Positions 46,328 through 55,723 of a stretch of 64,000 nt of DNA are shown here, in pieces. Source of the stretch: Paraburkholderia sp. PREW-6R. GTDB taxonomy: Bacteria > Pseudomonadota > Gammaproteobacteria > Burkholderiales > Burkholderiaceae. Positions within the stretch are counted from its first letter, which is position 1. Every line of letters starts with the position of its first letter. The DNA lies in contig NZ_CP155073.1 in NCBI RefSeq assembly GCF_039621805.1, forward strand, positions 2,232,001-2,296,000. Reading direction: 5' to 3'. The notes under the pieces were generated by a model. That model ran no database searches and was not told the DNA's origin. It saw only the letters and a program-made list of their open reading frames with translations. A program made the translations under genes and the position numbers.

Positions 46328-48004
46328 TTAAAGCCTGAACTTCCCGACCATCGCCTTCAACCCTCTCGCCTGATCATCCAGAGATCTGGCAGCAGCGGTA
46401 GCCTGCTCCACCAACGCCGCATTCTGCTGCGTGCCGGAATCCATCTGCGTCACCGCGAGGTTAATCTCCTCGATCCCCGCGCTCTGCTCCGACGAAGCGG
46501 CTGAAATCTCACCCATGATGTCCGTCACACGCTTCACGGCCCTGACCACCTCGTCCATCGTCTGCCCCGCATCCTGGGCCAGCACCGACCCATTGCCCAC
46601 CCGCTCGACAGACGCACTGATCAACCCCTTGATCTCCTTCGCCGCCGCGGCGCTGCGTTGAGCCAGATTGCGCACTTCCGCCGCAACGACCGAGAACCCG
46701 CGCCCCTCTTCACCCGCTCGCGCCGCTTCCACCGCCGCATTCAGCGCCAGAATATTCGTCTGGAACGCAATTCCTTCGATCACGCCGATGATGTCGCCAA
46801 TACTGCGCGCACTGTCGTTGATCTGGTTCATCGTCGCCACCACGCGGCTCACCACCTCGCCACCCTTCTCCGCAATCGCCGACGCATTGTTCGCCAGCGC
46901 GCTCGCCTGCTTCGCGTTGTCAGCGTTCTGACGAACCGTCGACGTCAACTGCTCCATGCTGCTCGCCGTGCGCTCGAGCGCCACGGCCTGTTGCTCGGTG
47001 CGCTGCGACAGATCCAGATTGCCCATCGAAATCTCGCCGGACGCCGTAGCGATCGCATCGGCGCTCGACGCGATATCGGCGACCGTCGTCGCAAGCCCGC
47101 TCTGCATGTCGTGCAGTGCGAACAGCATGCTCGACGTGTCCTTGCCGCTCAACGCGATCCGGTTCGACAGATCGCCCGCCGCGATGCGGCTCGCGATCTC
47201 CTTCGCGTATCCCGGCTCGCCGCCGAGCTGGCGAGCGAGCCGCCGTACGACCCACTCGCTGATGCCGAACGCGAGCACGATCAGTGCGAGCGTCATCGCC
47301 GCAATCATCACGAACGACGAATGGTAGATAAACCCCGACGTCCTGATGGTCGCCTTCGCGGCCGTCGCGCGCTGTGCAACGAGTTCGTCGACCATCTTTT
47401 CGAGCTTGCCGGTTTCGACCAGCAGCGAGACGTCCTGCGTGCCGACCTGCCAGTTCATTTGCGACAGATCGAGCGGCTGCGCCTTCACGAGCGTCACAAA
47501 ATCCCGCAGATGTCCGCTCCACAGCGCCACCGCCGCGGCGAACTTCTTCTGCTGATCGACCGCCTTCGCGTCTGACAGATCGACGTACTGTTGCAGCGTG
47601 TTGAGTTCGGCCGACAGGCCGCCCAAACCATGATCGATGTCCGAGCCGAGGTCGTCGCGCTCCTTCGCCGTCGTCGCCGTGAGCAGCATTTTCTGCGCAC
47701 GGCTTGCACGCAACATGTGTCCACGCGCCTCTTCCGCCGCTCGGCTTGCTACGTGGCCCTGATCGTAAATCGACTGCGCGGACGCATTGAGACGACTGAT
47801 CTGCGTCAGCGAAAACACGCCAATCAGCAATGTGCCAACCAGCAGCACGGCGAACGCGACGCGCAACATCGCCTTTACCGACAAACCCTTAAGCCTCGCC
47901 GCCCGCGAGCGGCCGCCCTTGCCACGCGACGGCGACTGGCCGGCCGCTTCCCCTTCCGGTACAAACCCCGCGCCTGGCTGACTGCCTAGCGAAACTGCTT
48001 TCAT
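46328..48004 (-). CDS. methyl-accepting chemotaxis protein
   Basis: A 558-residue transmembrane chemoreceptor. A basic cytoplasmic N-tail is followed by a first membrane helix ([18 protein letters not shown], about residue 50), a periplasmic four-helix ligand domain of about 160 residues, a second helix ([19 protein letters not shown]), a HAMP domain ([24 protein letters not shown]) and the signalling hairpin. The tip reads [46 protein letters not shown]. No NWETF-type CheR pentapeptide is at the C-terminus. The ligand is unknown. ATG 48004 is preceded by GGGGA. Confidence 0.92.
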   Translation of the reverse strand: MKAVSLGSQPGAGFVPEGEAAGQSPSRGKGGRSRAARLKGLSVKAMLRVAFAVLLVGTLLIGVFSLTQISRLNASAQSIYDQGHVASRAAEEARGHMLRASRAQKMLLTATTAKERDDLGSDIDHGLGGLSAELNTLQQYVDLSDAKAVDQQKKFAAAVALWSGHLRDFVTLVKAQPLDLSQMNWQVGTQDVSLLVETGKLEKMVDELVAQRATAAKATIRTSGFIYHSSFVMIAAMTLALIVLAFGISEWVVRRLARQLGGEPGYAKEIASRIAAGDLSNRIALSGKDTSSMLFALHDMQSGLATTVADIASSADAIATASGEISMGNLDLSQRTEQQAVALERTASSMEQLTSTVRQNADNAKQASALANNASAIAEKGGEVVSRVVATMNQINDSARSIGDIIGVIEGIAFQTNILALNAAVEAARAGEEGRGFSVVAAEVRNLAQRSAAAAKEIKGLISASVERVGNGSVLAQDAGQTMDEVVRAVKRVTDIMGEISAASSEQSAGIEEINLAVTQMDSGTQQNAALVEQATAAARSLDDQARGLKAMVGKFRL

Positions 48005-48661
48005 TTTCTGGTCCCCGTGTAGAACAGCCGGAAAGGTCGGTTCCGGCACTGCTGCCTCGTTGATGCCTCGTTACTGCCTCGTTACTGCTTCGTGATGCCG
48101 GTTGATGCGTCGGTGCTGCATCGTTACTGCTGCTTGCCTACGGGTGTTGCCGCTCGTTTCCGCGTGTTACCCCTCATTGCCGCTTTTGCTTGCCGCCCGA
48201 TAGCCGCTTGCATGGCTGCTGATCTTCCCCGGGGTCTACGGCACAAACGCGCGCAATCTTTAGCTTCACGGACGAACCGGCGACATGCGTACCGCACGCT
48301 CGAACGTTCTGCCCACCCAGCAACCTGATCTCTGCGAACCGTTTTATACACGGTCAAAAATCGGTCCATGCCTTTTATCAGACGAGTGACCGGATCACTT
48401 TCCCGTTTTGCGGGAAGAGTGGCTGACCGCATCCGAAGCGTGCTCGCGACTGTGCTCGTGAGAGCGCACGGATCTCGTAGCCAGCCGTGCATGTCCGATT
48501 CGCAACAAAACTTGTCCTTACAATTCGCTCAAGCCACATTAAACTTGGGCAATCAGTTCGGATCGCGATGACAGCGCGAAGCGCCGCATGCTGCTTCACA
48601 CGATGCCGGTATCGGCCGCCGCGGTCAGCTTCACTCTTTCTCTCCTCTTTCACTAAAGCGT
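48005..48661. other. long intergenic region between divergent chemoreceptor and MFS genes
   Basis: These 657 bp hold no gene I can support. At about 48050-48140 there are imperfect, degenerate repeats of a GCCTCGTTACTG-like unit. The rest contains the two divergent promoter regions; short frames in it lack family motifs. Confidence 0.4.
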
Positions 48662-49942
48662 ATGGAAACGAGCCTCGACAAAAGCGCCCTCGGCGGCGCA
48701 TCCGCTGGACTGGCTGCCGCCAGCTCCTCGACAAGCGCCCCGAGCGTCTCGACCGCGCCCGCCGCCCCGGTGCAGCGGACGGTCTATTCGGTGCTCGGCG
48801 CGATCAGCTTTTCGCATCTGCTCAACGACATGATCCAGTCGTTGATCCTCGCGATCTACCCCATGCTGAAGGACAATTTTTCGCTATCGTTCGGCGAGAT
48901 CGGGTTGATCACGCTGACCTATCAGATCACCGCGTCGCTGCTGCAACCGCTCGTCGGCATGTACACCGACCGGCATCCGAAGCCGTATTCGCTGCCCGTC
49001 GGCATGGGCTTCACGCTGTCGGGACTGCTGCTGATGTCGGTCGCGCCAAGCTTCGGCGTGTTGCTGGTGGCCGCGGCGCTGGTGGGCTGCGGGTCGTCCG
49101 TCTTTCACCCGGAGTCGTCGCGAGTCGCGCGCATGGCGTCCGGCGGCCGGCATGGCCTCGCGCAGTCGCTTTTCCAGGTGGGCGGCAATGCGGGCTCGTC
49201 GCTCGGACCGCTGCTGGCCGCGCTGATCGTGATTCCGCATGGGCAGCGCAGCATCGCCTGGTTCTCGGTGGCGGCGCTGGTTGCGATCGTCGTGCTCGCG
49301 CAGATCGGCCGCTGGTACAAGGCGCATCCCGCCATCAAAAAGACGCGCAGCCAGGCGGGTCACGCCACGCTGTCGCGCAACAAGGTGATGTTCGCGATGG
49401 CCGTGCTGATGCTGCTGGTCTTCTCCAAGTATTTTTATCTCGCGAGCCTGAACAGCTATTTCACGTTCTATCTGATCGACAAATTCCATCTGCCGGTACA
49501 GGCGGCGCAGGTGCATCTGTTCGTGTTCCTCGCGGCAGTGGCGGCGGGCACGGTGATCGGCGGCCCGATCGGCGACAGGATCGGCCGCAAGTATGTGATC
49601 TGGGTGTCGATTCTCGGCGTTGCGCCATTCACGCTGCTGCTGCCTTATGCCAACCTGTTCTGGACCGGCGTGCTGACGGTGATTATCGGTGTGGTGCTGG
49701 CGTCGGCGTTCTCGGCGATCCTGGTCTATGCGCAGGAATTGATTCCCGGCAAGGTCGGCATGGTCGCGGGCCTGTTCTTCGGTTTCGCGTTCGGCATGGG
49801 CGGCATCGGCGCTGCCGTGCTGGGTCAGTTGGCCGATGCGACCAGCATCACGTATGTGTACAAGGTCTGCTCGTTCCTGCCGCTGATCGGCGTGCTGACG
49901 GTGTTCCTGCCCGACGTCGAGGGCAAGCGCGCGAAGGCTTGA
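48662..49942 (+). CDS. MFS transporter of the fosmidomycin resistance (Fsr) family
   Basis: A 426-residue major facilitator. After a 40-residue Ser/Ala tail come 12 membrane helices. ISFSHLLNDMIQSLILAIYPMLKDNFSLSFGEIGLITLTYQITASLLQPLVG is the signature N-terminus of Fsr-type exporters, with YTDRHPKPYSLPVGM in the first cytoplasmic loop and GGPIGDRIGRKYVIWVSI between helices 8 and 9. It should export small drugs by proton antiport; the natural substrate is unknown. Confidence 0.9.
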   Translation: METSLDKSALGGASAGLAAASSSTSAPSVSTAPAAPVQRTVYSVLGAISFSHLLNDMIQSLILAIYPMLKDNFSLSFGEIGLITLTYQITASLLQPLVGMYTDRHPKPYSLPVGMGFTLSGLLLMSVAPSFGVLLVAAALVGCGSSVFHPESSRVARMASGGRHGLAQSLFQVGGNAGSSLGPLLAALIVIPHGQRSIAWFSVAALVAIVVLAQIGRWYKAHPAIKKTRSQAGHATLSRNKVMFAMAVLMLLVFSKYFYLASLNSYFTFYLIDKFHLPVQAAQVHLFVFLAAVAAGTVIGGPIGDRIGRKYVIWVSILGVAPFTLLLPYANLFWTGVLTVIIGVVLASAFSAILVYAQELIPGKVGMVAGLFFGFAFGMGGIGAAVLGQLADATSITYVYKVCSFLPLIGVLTVFLPDVEGKRAKA

Positions 49943-49970
49943 TGGCCGGTCGTTGCGTAGGGTATCGGAT

Positions 49971-49998
49971 GAAGGCGCTTCGGCGCCTTTATTCTTTT
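49971..49998 (+). terminator. intrinsic terminator of the Fsr-type gene
   Basis: AAGGCGC-TTCG-GCGCCTT forms a 7-bp stem capped by a stable UUCG tetraloop and followed by TATTCTTTT. It lies about 30 bp past the stop codon. Confidence 0.8.
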
Positions 49999-50040
49999 GT
50001 GGCGGCGGCCTGGTGACTGGTGGCCTGTGCGCTGTGCCTT

Positions 50041-50118
50041 GTGCTCCTGCCTTGTGCTCCTGCCTTGTGCTCCTGCCTTGTGCTCCTGCCTTGTGCTCCT
50101 GCCTCGTGCCCCTGCCTT
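50041..50118. repeat. 13-bp tandem repeat (minisatellite)
   Basis: Six copies of GTGCTCCTGCCTT in tandem, the first four identical and the last two with single changes. It lies in the 428-bp gap between the Fsr-type gene and prpE, past the terminator; nothing else is recognisable in that gap apart from the prpE promoter region. Confidence 0.9.
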
Positions 50119-50370
50119 GTGCCCTGTGCCGTATCCCCTCCCCTGTGGCCCTATGCGCTGCGCGCTGCGCCCAGTGTTGGCGCCCTGACGCCCCAGCCCG
50201 CCGCGCCGCACTGTCTTTCCCCGCCCCGCTCATGGTGAACCCGCGTTGTCCGCGAAGCCACGCGTGCTCTATGCTTGACACTACGCACGTCCGGCTCTCG
50301 CGCTCTTCATAAGGCCGTGCGAACCACGTTCGTCCCCCAATCCACTTACGCAGCAGAAGGATCGTCGCAG

Positions 50371-52275
50371 ATGACCCGCTACCGCGATTTCCACCGCCGT
50401 TCGATCGACGATCCAGAAGGATTCTGGCGTGAACAGGCGCAGCGCATTCATTGGGACACGCCATTCGACACGGTGCTGGACCGCTCGAATCCGCCGTTTG
50501 CACGCTGGTTCAGCGGCGGTCGCACGAATCTCTGCCACAACGCGGTGGATCGCCACCTGGCCGCCCGCGCACAGCAGAACGCGCTGGTGTATGTGTCGAC
50601 GGAAACCGGTATCGAGCGGCGTTACACGTACGCTGAACTGCACGCTGAAATCAACCGGATGGCGGCCGTGATGCGTTCGCTCGGCGTCAAACGCGGCGAT
50701 GTCGTGCTGCTCTATCTGCCGATGATCCCCGAGGCACTGTTTGCGATGCTCGCATGCGCGCGGCTCGGCGCGATTCACTCGGTGGTGTTCGGCGGCTTCG
50801 CGGCGCCCAATCTCGCCGCACGCATCGACGACGCGAAGCCGGTGCTGATCGTCACCGCCGACGCCGGCGCGCGCGGCGGCAAGGTGATCGACTACACGCC
50901 GCTCGTCGACGAAGCACTGGCGCGCGCCAGCCATAAAACGCCGAACGTGCTGCTGATCGACCGGCAACTCGCACCAGAGCGCCTGAACGCGAGCTATCTG
51001 GTCGCCTATGAACCGCTGCGCGAACAGTTTTTCGACGCTCACGTGCCATGCGTGTGGCTCGAATCGAACGAGCCCTCGTATGTGCTGTACACGTCGGGCA
51101 CGACCGGCAAGCCGAAGGGCGTGCAGCGCGACGTCGGCGGCTACGCGGTCGCGCTCGCCGCGTCGATGGACCATATCTTTCAGGGCAAGCCCGGCGACAC
51201 GATGTTCACTGCGTCGGACGTCGGTTGGGTGGTCGGCCACAGCTACATCATCTACGCGCCGCTGATTGCGGGACTCACCACCGTGATGTACGAAGGCACG
51301 CCCATCCGTCCGGACGGCGGCATCTGGTGGCGCCTCGTCGAGCAACACAAGATCAACATCATGTTCACCGCGCCCACAGCATTGCGCGTACTGAAGAAGC
51401 AGGACCCGGCGCTGCTGAAAAAAGCGGATCTGTCGAGCCTGCGCACACTCTTTCTCGCCGGCGAACCGCTCGACGAGCCCACCGCCGCATGGATCGCCGA
51501 TGCACTCGGCAAGCCGGTCATCGACAATTACTGGCAGACCGAAACCGGCTGGCCCATGCTCGCGATCCCGCGCGGCGTCGACGCGTTGCCGACCAAACTC
51601 GGCTCACCTGGCGTGCCGTCGGCGGGCTTCGACCTCACGTTGCGCAACGAAGCGACGGGCGAGCCCTGCGCCGCCGGAGAAAAAGGCGTACTCACGCTGA
51701 ACTATCCGTTGCCGCCGGGCTGCATGTCGACGGTATGGGGCGACGACCAACGCTTCATCACCACCTACTGGTCGAGCATTCCCAACCAGCAGGTCTATTC
51801 GACGTTCGACTGGGGCATTCAGGACGAAGACGGCTACGTGACGATCCTTGGCCGTACCGACGACGTGATCAACGTCGCCGGCCACCGTCTCGGCACGCGC
51901 GAGATCGAGGAAGCGTTGTCGAGCCACGCGGCGGTTGCGGAAGTGGCGGTGGTCGGCGTGACCGACGCGCTGAAAGGCCAGGCGGCGATGGCGTTCGTCG
52001 TGGTGCGTGACGCCGGGACGTATGCGAACGAGAACGCGCGCGCGAAGCTCGAAGCCGAACTTACGTCGACCGTCGATCGCCAGCTTGGCGCCATTGCGCG
52101 GCCGGCGCGCGTGGTCGTCGTGTCGATGCTGCCGAAAACGCGCTCCGGCAAACTGTTGCGACGCGCGATTGCGGCGCTCGCCGAAGGCCGCGAACCGGGC
52201 GATCTGCCGACCATTGAAGACCCGGCGGCGCTGCAGCAGGTGCGGGATGCGCTCGGCAATACCGGGACAAAGTAG
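50371..52275 (+). CDS. prpE: propionate-CoA ligase
   Basis: A 634-residue acyl-CoA synthetase that activates propionate through propionyl-AMP. The AMP-binding P-loop is YTSGTTGKPKGVQRDVGGY, motif NYWQTETGWP follows (acetate/propionate subgroup), and the C-terminal lysine lies in PKTRSGKLLRRAI; this Lys is usually controlled by acetylation. The opening YRDFHRRSIDDPEGFW is typical of PrpE. ATG 50371 is chosen at this N-terminus, with AAGGA about 10 bp upstream. No methylcitrate genes adjoin it here. It converges with the nucleosidase gene, 9 bp apart. Confidence 0.93.
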   Translation: MTRYRDFHRRSIDDPEGFWREQAQRIHWDTPFDTVLDRSNPPFARWFSGGRTNLCHNAVDRHLAARAQQNALVYVSTETGIERRYTYAELHAEINRMAAVMRSLGVKRGDVVLLYLPMIPEALFAMLACARLGAIHSVVFGGFAAPNLAARIDDAKPVLIVTADAGARGGKVIDYTPLVDEALARASHKTPNVLLIDRQLAPERLNASYLVAYEPLREQFFDAHVPCVWLESNEPSYVLYTSGTTGKPKGVQRDVGGYAVALAASMDHIFQGKPGDTMFTASDVGWVVGHSYIIYAPLIAGLTTVMYEGTPIRPDGGIWWRLVEQHKINIMFTAPTALRVLKKQDPALLKKADLSSLRTLFLAGEPLDEPTAAWIADALGKPVIDNYWQTETGWPMLAIPRGVDALPTKLGSPGVPSAGFDLTLRNEATGEPCAAGEKGVLTLNYPLPPGCMSTVWGDDQRFITTYWSSIPNQQVYSTFDWGIQDEDGYVTILGRTDDVINVAGHRLGTREIEEALSSHAAVAEVAVVGVTDALKGQAAMAFVVVRDAGTYANENARAKLEAELTSTVDRQLGAIARPARVVVVSMLPKTRSGKLLRRAIAALAEGREPGDLPTIEDPAALQQVRDALGNTGTK

Positions 52276-52284
52276 GCAACGCGT

Positions 52285-53181
52285 TTAGCTCACGCGTTTC
52301 GCTTCGAGGAACCGCTTCAGGATCGCGTTTGAATACGCGCCCGCGATCTCCGTGAGAAACGACACGAAGGACGCGGGCGCGTGGTCGTCCGCGGTATCGG
52401 AAATGGTGCGCACGACCGCGCACGGCACCCCATATTCGTAACAGACCTGCGCGATGGCCGCGCCTTCCATTTCGACGGCGAGCGCATCGGGCAGTGCGTC
52501 GCGCAACGCAATGACGGCCGCGGCGCTCGCCACGAACCGGTCGCCGCTTACGATCAAGCCGCGATGCACTCGCGGTTCGCGCGTACCGAAGCGCGCAGCC
52601 ACAACGGCGCCTTCTTCCGTTACGAAACGCTCGCAGGCCGCCGCGAGCGCATTCGCCAGCGCTGCGTTGGCGGCAAAGCGCGACACGCCGAGCAGCGGCA
52701 CTTCGAAACGGGGAAAGAGCGGCGACGCGTCGAGATCATGCTGCACCAACTCGTTCGCGACGACGATGTCGCCCACCCGCACCTGCGCGCCGACGCCGCC
52801 CGCGACGCCCGTGAATATCACCGCTTGCACGTCGAACACATGGATCAGTGCGCTGACCGTCGCCGCCGCCGCGACCTTGCCGATGCGTGCGAGCGTGACG
52901 ACGCAGGGCGCGCCGTGCACGGTGCCCAGGTGATAGTCGCGCTGGCCGTGTGTGACGGTCCGCACGCCCGACTCGGCGCGCATGGCTTCGATCAGGTCGC
53001 CGAGTTCCTGCGGCAACGCGGCCAGAATACCGAGCGGCCGGTGAGGCAGCGGCACGTCCGGTACCGGCATGTCCGTTACCGGCACGTCCGCTACCGGCAT
53101 GTCCGTTACCGGCACGTCCGTTACCGGCATGTTCGCTACCGGCATGTCCGCTCCTGACGTTGTCACGCCGGCCGCGCTCAT
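52285..53181 (-). CDS. 5'-methylthioadenosine/S-adenosylhomocysteine nucleosidase with repeat-encoded N-terminus
   Basis: A 298-residue nucleosidase. The catalytic PNP/UDP fold begins near residue 48 with LGILAALPQELGDLIEAM; MEGAAIAQVCYEYGVPCAVVRTISDTAD supplies the catalytic Glu and Asp of MTA/SAH nucleosidases. The first ~47 residues are built from a pentapeptide repeat of type (M/V)PV(T/A)D, absent from the E. coli enzyme. ATG 53181 overlaps the uvrD stop as ATGA, so translation is coupled. It cleaves adenine from methylthioadenosine and SAH in sulfur salvage. Confidence 0.85.
   Translation of the reverse strand: MSAAGVTTSGADMPVANMPVTDVPVTDMPVADVPVTDMPVPDVPLPHRPLGILAALPQELGDLIEAMRAESGVRTVTHGQRDYHLGTVHGAPCVVTLARIGKVAAAATVSALIHVFDVQAVIFTGVAGGVGAQVRVGDIVVANELVQHDLDASPLFPRFEVPLLGVSRFAANAALANALAAACERFVTEEGAVVAARFGTREPRVHRGLIVSGDRFVASAAAVIALRDALPDALAVEMEGAAIAQVCYEYGVPCAVVRTISDTADDHAPASFVSFLTEIAGAYSNAILKRFLEAKRVS
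53056..53150. repeat. 15-bp tandem repeat inside the nucleosidase gene
   Basis: About six units of a 15-bp sequence close to CCGGCATGTCCGTTA, alternating GCATGTCCG and GCACGTCCG. On the minus strand they encode (M/V)PV(T/A)D. The unit length preserves the frame when copies are gained or lost. Confidence 0.88.
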
Positions 53182-55529
53182 TCCACCGCCTGCAATTTGG
53201 CGACAGCGAGCGCCAGCCACTTCTCCCCGTGCCGTTTGAATTTGACCTGCGCTTTTGCGTCCGTGCCGCCGCCTTCGAGCGCGGTAATCGTGCCTTCGCC
53301 AAACTTCGTGTGGAACACCTGCTGTCCGACCCGAAAGCCGCTCTCGGCCGCCCGCTGCTCATTCGCGAAGGCCGGCAGCGCTGCCGGCGTGGACGACGCC
53401 GCGCCCGTGTACCCCGGCCGCGCGAACCAGTCGCGCCCATAGCCCGCGTTATCGGAACGGCCACCCCAGCGGGCGCCCGCCTCGACCTTCGGCGTGAGCC
53501 ACTTGAGCGTATCCTGCGGCAGTTCGTCGAAAAAACGCGAGCGGATGTTATAGCGCGTCTGACCATGCAGCATCCGGCTTTGCGCAAACGACAGATAGAG
53601 CCGCTCCTTTGCGCGCGTGATCGCCACGTACATCAGACGCCGCTCCTCTTCCAGACCGTCCGACTCCATCGCGCTGTTCTCGTGCGGGAACAGCCCTTCC
53701 TCCAGGCCGGTGATGAACACCGCCGTGAATTCGAGCCCCTTCGCCGCGTGCACGGTCATCAGTTGCACGGCTTCCTGGCCGGCTTGCGCCTGGTTGTCGC
53801 CGGCTTCGAGCGATGCATGCGACAGGAACCCGGCGAGTGGCGTCATGGTGTCGGGGTTCTGGGCGGGATCGGCAACGCCGGGCGCGTCCAGCACGACCGT
53901 GTTCGGGTCGTCGGTGGCGACGCTCAGTTCGGGCGCGGCCGTCGCGCCCGGTCGCAGCGGAATCGAGCGCGCCGGCGTGTCCATCCCGTAACCCTCTTCG
54001 CTGACGAAGGCCGCCGCCGCGTTCACGAGTTCCTGCAGGTTTTCCAGCCGGTCCTGCCCTTCACGCTCGTTCTGGTAGAAGTCCGAAAGACCGCTCGTGC
54101 GGACCACGTATTCGACCGTTTCCGGCAGGCTCATCTGCTGCGTCTCGGCGCGCATTCTGGCGATCAGATTGGCGAATGCCGCGAGGCTCGACCCCGCCTT
54201 GCCCGCCACATACGGAATGGCCGCCGCCATCGAACAGTTATACAGACGCGCTGCGTCCGCGAGTTGCTCGATCGAGCGCGCACCGATGCCGCGCGTCGGG
54301 AAGTTGACGACGCGAGCGAACGCGGTGTCGTCGTTCGGATTATCGATCAGGCGCAGATAGGCGAGCGCGTGCTTGACTTCCTGACGCTCGAAAAAGCGCA
54401 AGCCGCCGTACACGCGGTACGCGATGCCCGCGTTGACGAGCGTGTGTTCGATCGTGCGCGACTGCGCATTGCTGCGATACAGGATCGCGATTTCGCTGCG
54501 CGACGTGCCGGTGTTGATCAGCGCCTTGATTTCCTCGACGATCCAGCCCGCTTCCTGCGAATCGGTCGCGGATTCGTACACGCGCACGGGTTCGCCGTGA
54601 CCCGCGTCGGTACGGAGGTTCTTGCCGAGACGCCGCGAGTTGTTCGCGATCAGCTGGTTGGCGGCATCGAGAATATGGCCGTGCGAGCGGTAGTTCTGCT
54701 CCAGCTTGATCAGATGACGCACGTTGAACTCATGCTCGAAATCGCGCATGTTGCCGACGTTCGCGCCGCGAAAAGCGTAGATAGACTGGTCGTCGTCGCC
54801 GACCGCGAAGATCGCGTTGGTCTGCCCGGCGAGCAGCTTGAGCCACGCGTATTGCAGCTTGTTGGTGTCCTGAAACTCGTCGACGAGAATGTGCCGGAAG
54901 CGCGCCTGATAGTGCGCACGCAGCGGCGGATTGTGCGCGAGCAGTTCGAAGCAGCGCAGCAGCAGCTCGGGGAAATCGACGACGCCTTCACGCTGGCATT
55001 GCTGGTCGTATGCTTCGTAGAGTTCGACGAACTTGCGATTGAAGTTGTCGGTCGCGTCGACGTCTTTCGGGCGCAGCCCCTGTTCCTTCGCGTTATTGAT
55101 GAAGTACTGGAGATTTTTCGCCGGATACTTTTCGTCGTCGATATTGAGGCCCTTCATCAGCCGCTTGATCGCGGAAAGCTGGTCGGCGGTGTCGAGAATC
55201 TGGAACGTGGCCGGCAACCCCGCGTCACGATGATGCGCGCGGAGCATGCGGTTGCACAGACCGTGGAACGTGCCGATCCACATGCCGCGCGTGTCGATGG
55301 GCAGAAGCGCCGAGAGGCGCGACATCATTTCGCGGGCGGCTTTATTGGTAAAGGTGACGGCCAGAATGGTAGCCGGCGACGCGAGGCCGTTCTGGATGAG
55401 CCACGCGATGCGCGTGATGAGGACGCGGGTCTTGCCGCTGCCCGCACCGGCGAGAATGAGCGCCGGCTCGTTCGGAAGCGTGACCGCGGCGTGTTGTTCG
55501 GGGTTGAGATTGGCTAGCAGATCGGGCAT
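53178..55529 (-). CDS. uvrD: UvrD/PcrA-type DNA helicase II
   Basis: A 783-residue superfamily 1A 3'-5' helicase for nucleotide excision and mismatch repair. The Q-motif region LANLNPEQHAAVTLP and Walker A LAGAGSGKTRVL are near the N-terminus; AVTFTNKAAREM (Ia), ILVDEFQDTN (II), VGDDDQSIYAFRGA (III), LEQNYRSHGHIL (IV), MTVHAAKGLEFTAVF (V) and RRLMYVAITRAKERLYL (VI) follow in order. The C-terminal tail ends in the basic motif VFHTKFGEGTITALEG. It is divergent from valS and overlaps the nucleosidase start. Confidence 0.96.
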   Translation of the reverse strand: MPDLLANLNPEQHAAVTLPNEPALILAGAGSGKTRVLITRIAWLIQNGLASPATILAVTFTNKAAREMMSRLSALLPIDTRGMWIGTFHGLCNRMLRAHHRDAGLPATFQILDTADQLSAIKRLMKGLNIDDEKYPAKNLQYFINNAKEQGLRPKDVDATDNFNRKFVELYEAYDQQCQREGVVDFPELLLRCFELLAHNPPLRAHYQARFRHILVDEFQDTNKLQYAWLKLLAGQTNAIFAVGDDDQSIYAFRGANVGNMRDFEHEFNVRHLIKLEQNYRSHGHILDAANQLIANNSRRLGKNLRTDAGHGEPVRVYESATDSQEAGWIVEEIKALINTGTSRSEIAILYRSNAQSRTIEHTLVNAGIAYRVYGGLRFFERQEVKHALAYLRLIDNPNDDTAFARVVNFPTRGIGARSIEQLADAARLYNCSMAAAIPYVAGKAGSSLAAFANLIARMRAETQQMSLPETVEYVVRTSGLSDFYQNEREGQDRLENLQELVNAAAAFVSEEGYGMDTPARSIPLRPGATAAPELSVATDDPNTVVLDAPGVADPAQNPDTMTPLAGFLSHASLEAGDNQAQAGQEAVQLMTVHAAKGLEFTAVFITGLEEGLFPHENSAMESDGLEEERRLMYVAITRAKERLYLSFAQSRMLHGQTRYNIRSRFFDELPQDTLKWLTPKVEAGARWGGRSDNAGYGRDWFARPGYTGAASSTPAALPAFANEQRAAESGFRVGQQVFHTKFGEGTITALEGGGTDAKAQVKFKRHGEKWLALAVAKLQAVE

Positions 55530-55683
55530 TTTTCTCGGGGGACGGCAGTTCGTGCGTCATTATATGCCCCTGCGGCGTGGGGCTTTTCTGTTCCGGACGT
55601 TTGCGTGCGGCTGGATTTTTCTGGATGCCTGCCGCCGCCACCCAACCCAAAAACCAAAAAATCCCCTGTGCCAAGGCGCCGCT

Positions 55684-55689
55684 TATAAT
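55684..55689 (+). promoter_or_regulatory. -10 box upstream of valS
   Basis: A perfect TATAAT lies 34 bp before the valS start. The hexamer 17 bp upstream is poor (ATCCCC). No valine-rich leader or terminator is visible between it and valS. Confidence 0.45.
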
Positions 55690-55723
55690 CAAACATTATC
55701 CGTATTGACCAGCAGATCACCAC

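Noticed and set aside
50041..50118. CRISPR array
   Set aside because: Units are 13 bp and directly adjacent without spacers, so this is a simple tandem repeat.
53160..55517. 785-codon plus-strand frame opposite uvrD
   Set aside because: All helicase motifs are on the minus strand; this is an antisense shadow with Arg-rich composition.
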